Origin: Gammaproteobacteria bacterium
Lineage (GTDB): Bacteria > Pseudomonadota > Gammaproteobacteria > SZUA-229
Length of the DNA: 6,835 bases
Assembly (NCBI GenBank): GCA_026998145.1
Contig: JALTRC010000632.1
Location: forward strand, 1-6,835
Reading direction: 5' to 3'
The translations under genes and the position numbers were made by a program. Under the pieces are notes generated by a model. That model saw only the letters and a program-made list of their open reading frames with translations. It had not been told where the DNA came from and did no database searches. Below are positions 5,611 through 6,835 of the stretch, piece by piece. The stretch's first letter is position 1, and the number at the start of each line of letters is the position of its first letter.

Positions 5611-6835
5611 AGCAGATGACTCCCGGTGATTAGCTGGGTGGCCTGATCAAACCAGCGGGAGAGAAATTCCGGAATGGATAAGCCCAGCCACAATACCAGT
5701 GACAACTGTAATGCCACCGGCCACATATTGGCTTTAACCGCTGTCTGACCTTCCGGTATATCCCCGTAAACCATTGGATGCAAATGCCGGAACAGGCCCG
5801 CAAAGGCCACCGCAAAACCCAGTAGTAAAGGCAGAGTCAGCCAGGGACGAATTTCCATGGTGGCCGATAAAAGCAGGAACTCACTGGTAAAAACCCCGAA
5901 TGGGGGGAAACCGGCAATAGCCGTGGTGCCAATTAACAAACCCCAGCCAACCGCAGGCTGTGTAGCAATCAGGCCACGTATATTATCAATCGACTGGGTG
6001 CGAGCAATATGGGCCGCATGACCCACACTGATAAAAATAGATGACTTGGTTAAAGAATGCACCGTCATATGCAGCAAAGCGCCAAAGGTTGCCAATGGTC
6101 CTCCAAGACCAAAAGCAAAGGTCATCAGCCCCATATGCTCAATAGAGGAATAACTGAACAGGCGTTTAATATCCCGCTGCCGGTGTAACATTAAGCCGGC
6201 AACAGTAAATGACAACAGCCCGAAGCCCATCATCAGATAACCGGCCAGCTGAGGATCATGACCGGAATCACCGCCGGCCAGAGCCGCATCGGTGAGAATT
6301 TTTACCCTGACCAGAGCATATAAAGCCACATTTAACAACAGGCCGGACAATACTGCCGACATGGGTGTCGGGCCCTCCGAATGGGCATCAGGCAGCCAGG
6401 TGTGCATAGGCACCAGGCCGACTTTTGTACCATAACCCACCAGTAAAAACACAAAGGCAATTGCCATTATCACCGGTTGCAGACTACTGCCGTGTTCCAC
6501 CAGCACCCGCCAGAGTAATGCCTGTTCAGGATCGGGAATTACATGAGCGGCGGCAAAATAAATCAGCACGGTTCCAAACAATGCCTGGGCGATACCCACA
6601 CCGCAGATAATAAAATATTTCCAGGCGGCTTCAACTGACTCAGGCGTGCGGTACAGGCTAACCAGTAATACCGTAGCCAGAGTAGCCCCTTCCAGCGCCA
6701 CCCACAGGACCCCCAGATTATTGGTGCTCAGGGCCAGCTGCATGGTAAACAGAAAGCCCTGATAGCTGGCATGATAGAGACGCATACGAGCATGAGTTAA
6801 ACGCCCGTGAGCCTGCTCATCAGCCATATAGGCCC
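5607..6835 (-). CDS. hyfF: Ehr/hydrogenase-4-like antiporter-type membrane subunit (HyfF/NuoL-M-N family), 5' end outside window
   Basis: This is an integral membrane proton- or cation-translocating subunit of the NuoL/M/N (Mrp antiporter) family, closest in feel to HyfF. The frame stays open through the right edge of the window. The ATG at 6827 is probably internal, since HyfF proteins carry some 70-100 further N-terminal residues and the preceding codons (Ala-Tyr) fit the family. Counting from that Met, channel residues are present: E46 (WVALEGATL), K135 (YGTKVGLVPMHTWLPDAH), K221 and H231 (IKRLFSYSSIEHMG), H253, H257 and K261 (LLHMTVHSLTKSSIF), and the loop GFPPFGVFTSEFLLL at 307-321. About ten or more membrane segments are visible. 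It should form part of the ion-pumping arm driven by the hyfG-like/hyfI-like module. The gene leads directly into the large-subunit gene by a 4-base overlap. More membrane subunits (hyfB-, hyfC- and hyfE-like) would be expected upstream, outside the window. Confidence 0.88.
   Translation of the reverse strand, partial: AYMADEQAHGRLTHARMRLYHASYQGFLFTMQLALSTNNLGVLWVALEGATLATVLLVSLYRTPESVEAAWKYFIICGVGIAQALFGTVLIYFAAAHVIPDPEQALLWRVLVEHGSSLQPVIMAIAFVFLLVGYGTKVGLVPMHTWLPDAHSEGPTPMSAVLSGLLLNVALYALVRVKILTDAALAGGDSGHDPQLAGYLMMGFGLLSFTVAGLMLHRQRDIKRLFSYSSIEHMGLMTFAFGLGGPLATFGALLHMTVHSLTKSSIFISVGHAAHIARTQSIDNIRGLIATQPAVGWGLLIGTTAIAGFPPFGVFTSEFLLLSATMEIRPWLTLPLLLGFAVAFAGLFRHLHPMVYGDIPEGQTAVKANMWPVALQLSLVLWLGLSIPEFLSRWFDQATQLITGSHLL

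Noticed and set aside
5607..6835. DabB-type inorganic-carbon transporter subunit
   Set aside because: DabB is also NuoL-like, but it pairs with DabA. Here the gene overlaps a NuoCD-type large subunit followed by a NuoB-type subunit, which fits a Hyf/Ehr complex.

Overview
The window reads as a piece of a bacterial chromosome, most likely a sulfur-oxidising, chemolithotrophic gammaproteobacterium. That placement is inference. It rests on a clear SoxB, on a membrane complex related to hydrogenase-4 and complex I of the kind found in many lithotrophic proteobacteria, and on gene style; no taxonomic marker gene is present. Four complete protein genes and two partial ones (one at each edge) can be supported. 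No tRNA, rRNA or CRISPR array was seen.

Left part (1-1314): the window opens inside the last 60 codons of an IS256-family transposase on the + strand, followed by what looks like the right terminal repeat of that element (about 188-216). After an AT-rich gap comes a minus-strand gene for a CPBP-family (CAAX-protease-like) intramembrane protease. This block is visibly AT-richer than the rest and looks like accessory DNA.

Middle (1315-3496): a roughly 350-base noncoding leader holds several dyads and a good ribosome binding site and leads into soxB on the + strand. SoxB is the Tat-exported di-manganese thiosulfohydrolase of the periplasmic Sox pathway. No soxX, A, Y, Z, C or D lies next to it. 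soxB ends 69 bases before the end of a convergent operon, and the gap is filled by a long imperfect stem-loop.

Right part (3497-6835): a tightly packed minus-strand operon, read from right to left as hyfF-like (antiporter-type membrane subunit, 5' end outside the window), hyfG-like (fused NuoC+NuoD-type large subunit) and hyfI-like (NuoB-type Fe-S subunit). The genes overlap by 4 bases or are 2 bases apart. The large subunit keeps the hydrogenase-3/4 fold signatures, but all four nickel-binding cysteines are replaced. The complex is therefore best called an energy-converting-hydrogenase-related (Ehr) complex and not a hydrogenase. The membrane subunit keeps the proton-channel lysines and glutamate, and the small subunit keeps its four cluster cysteines. 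Electron transfer coupled to ion translocation is therefore likely, with unknown electron donor and acceptor. Thiosulfate oxidation by Sox and an ion-pumping or reverse-electron-flow complex would suit one lithotrophic lifestyle, but a direct functional link is only a guess from proximity.
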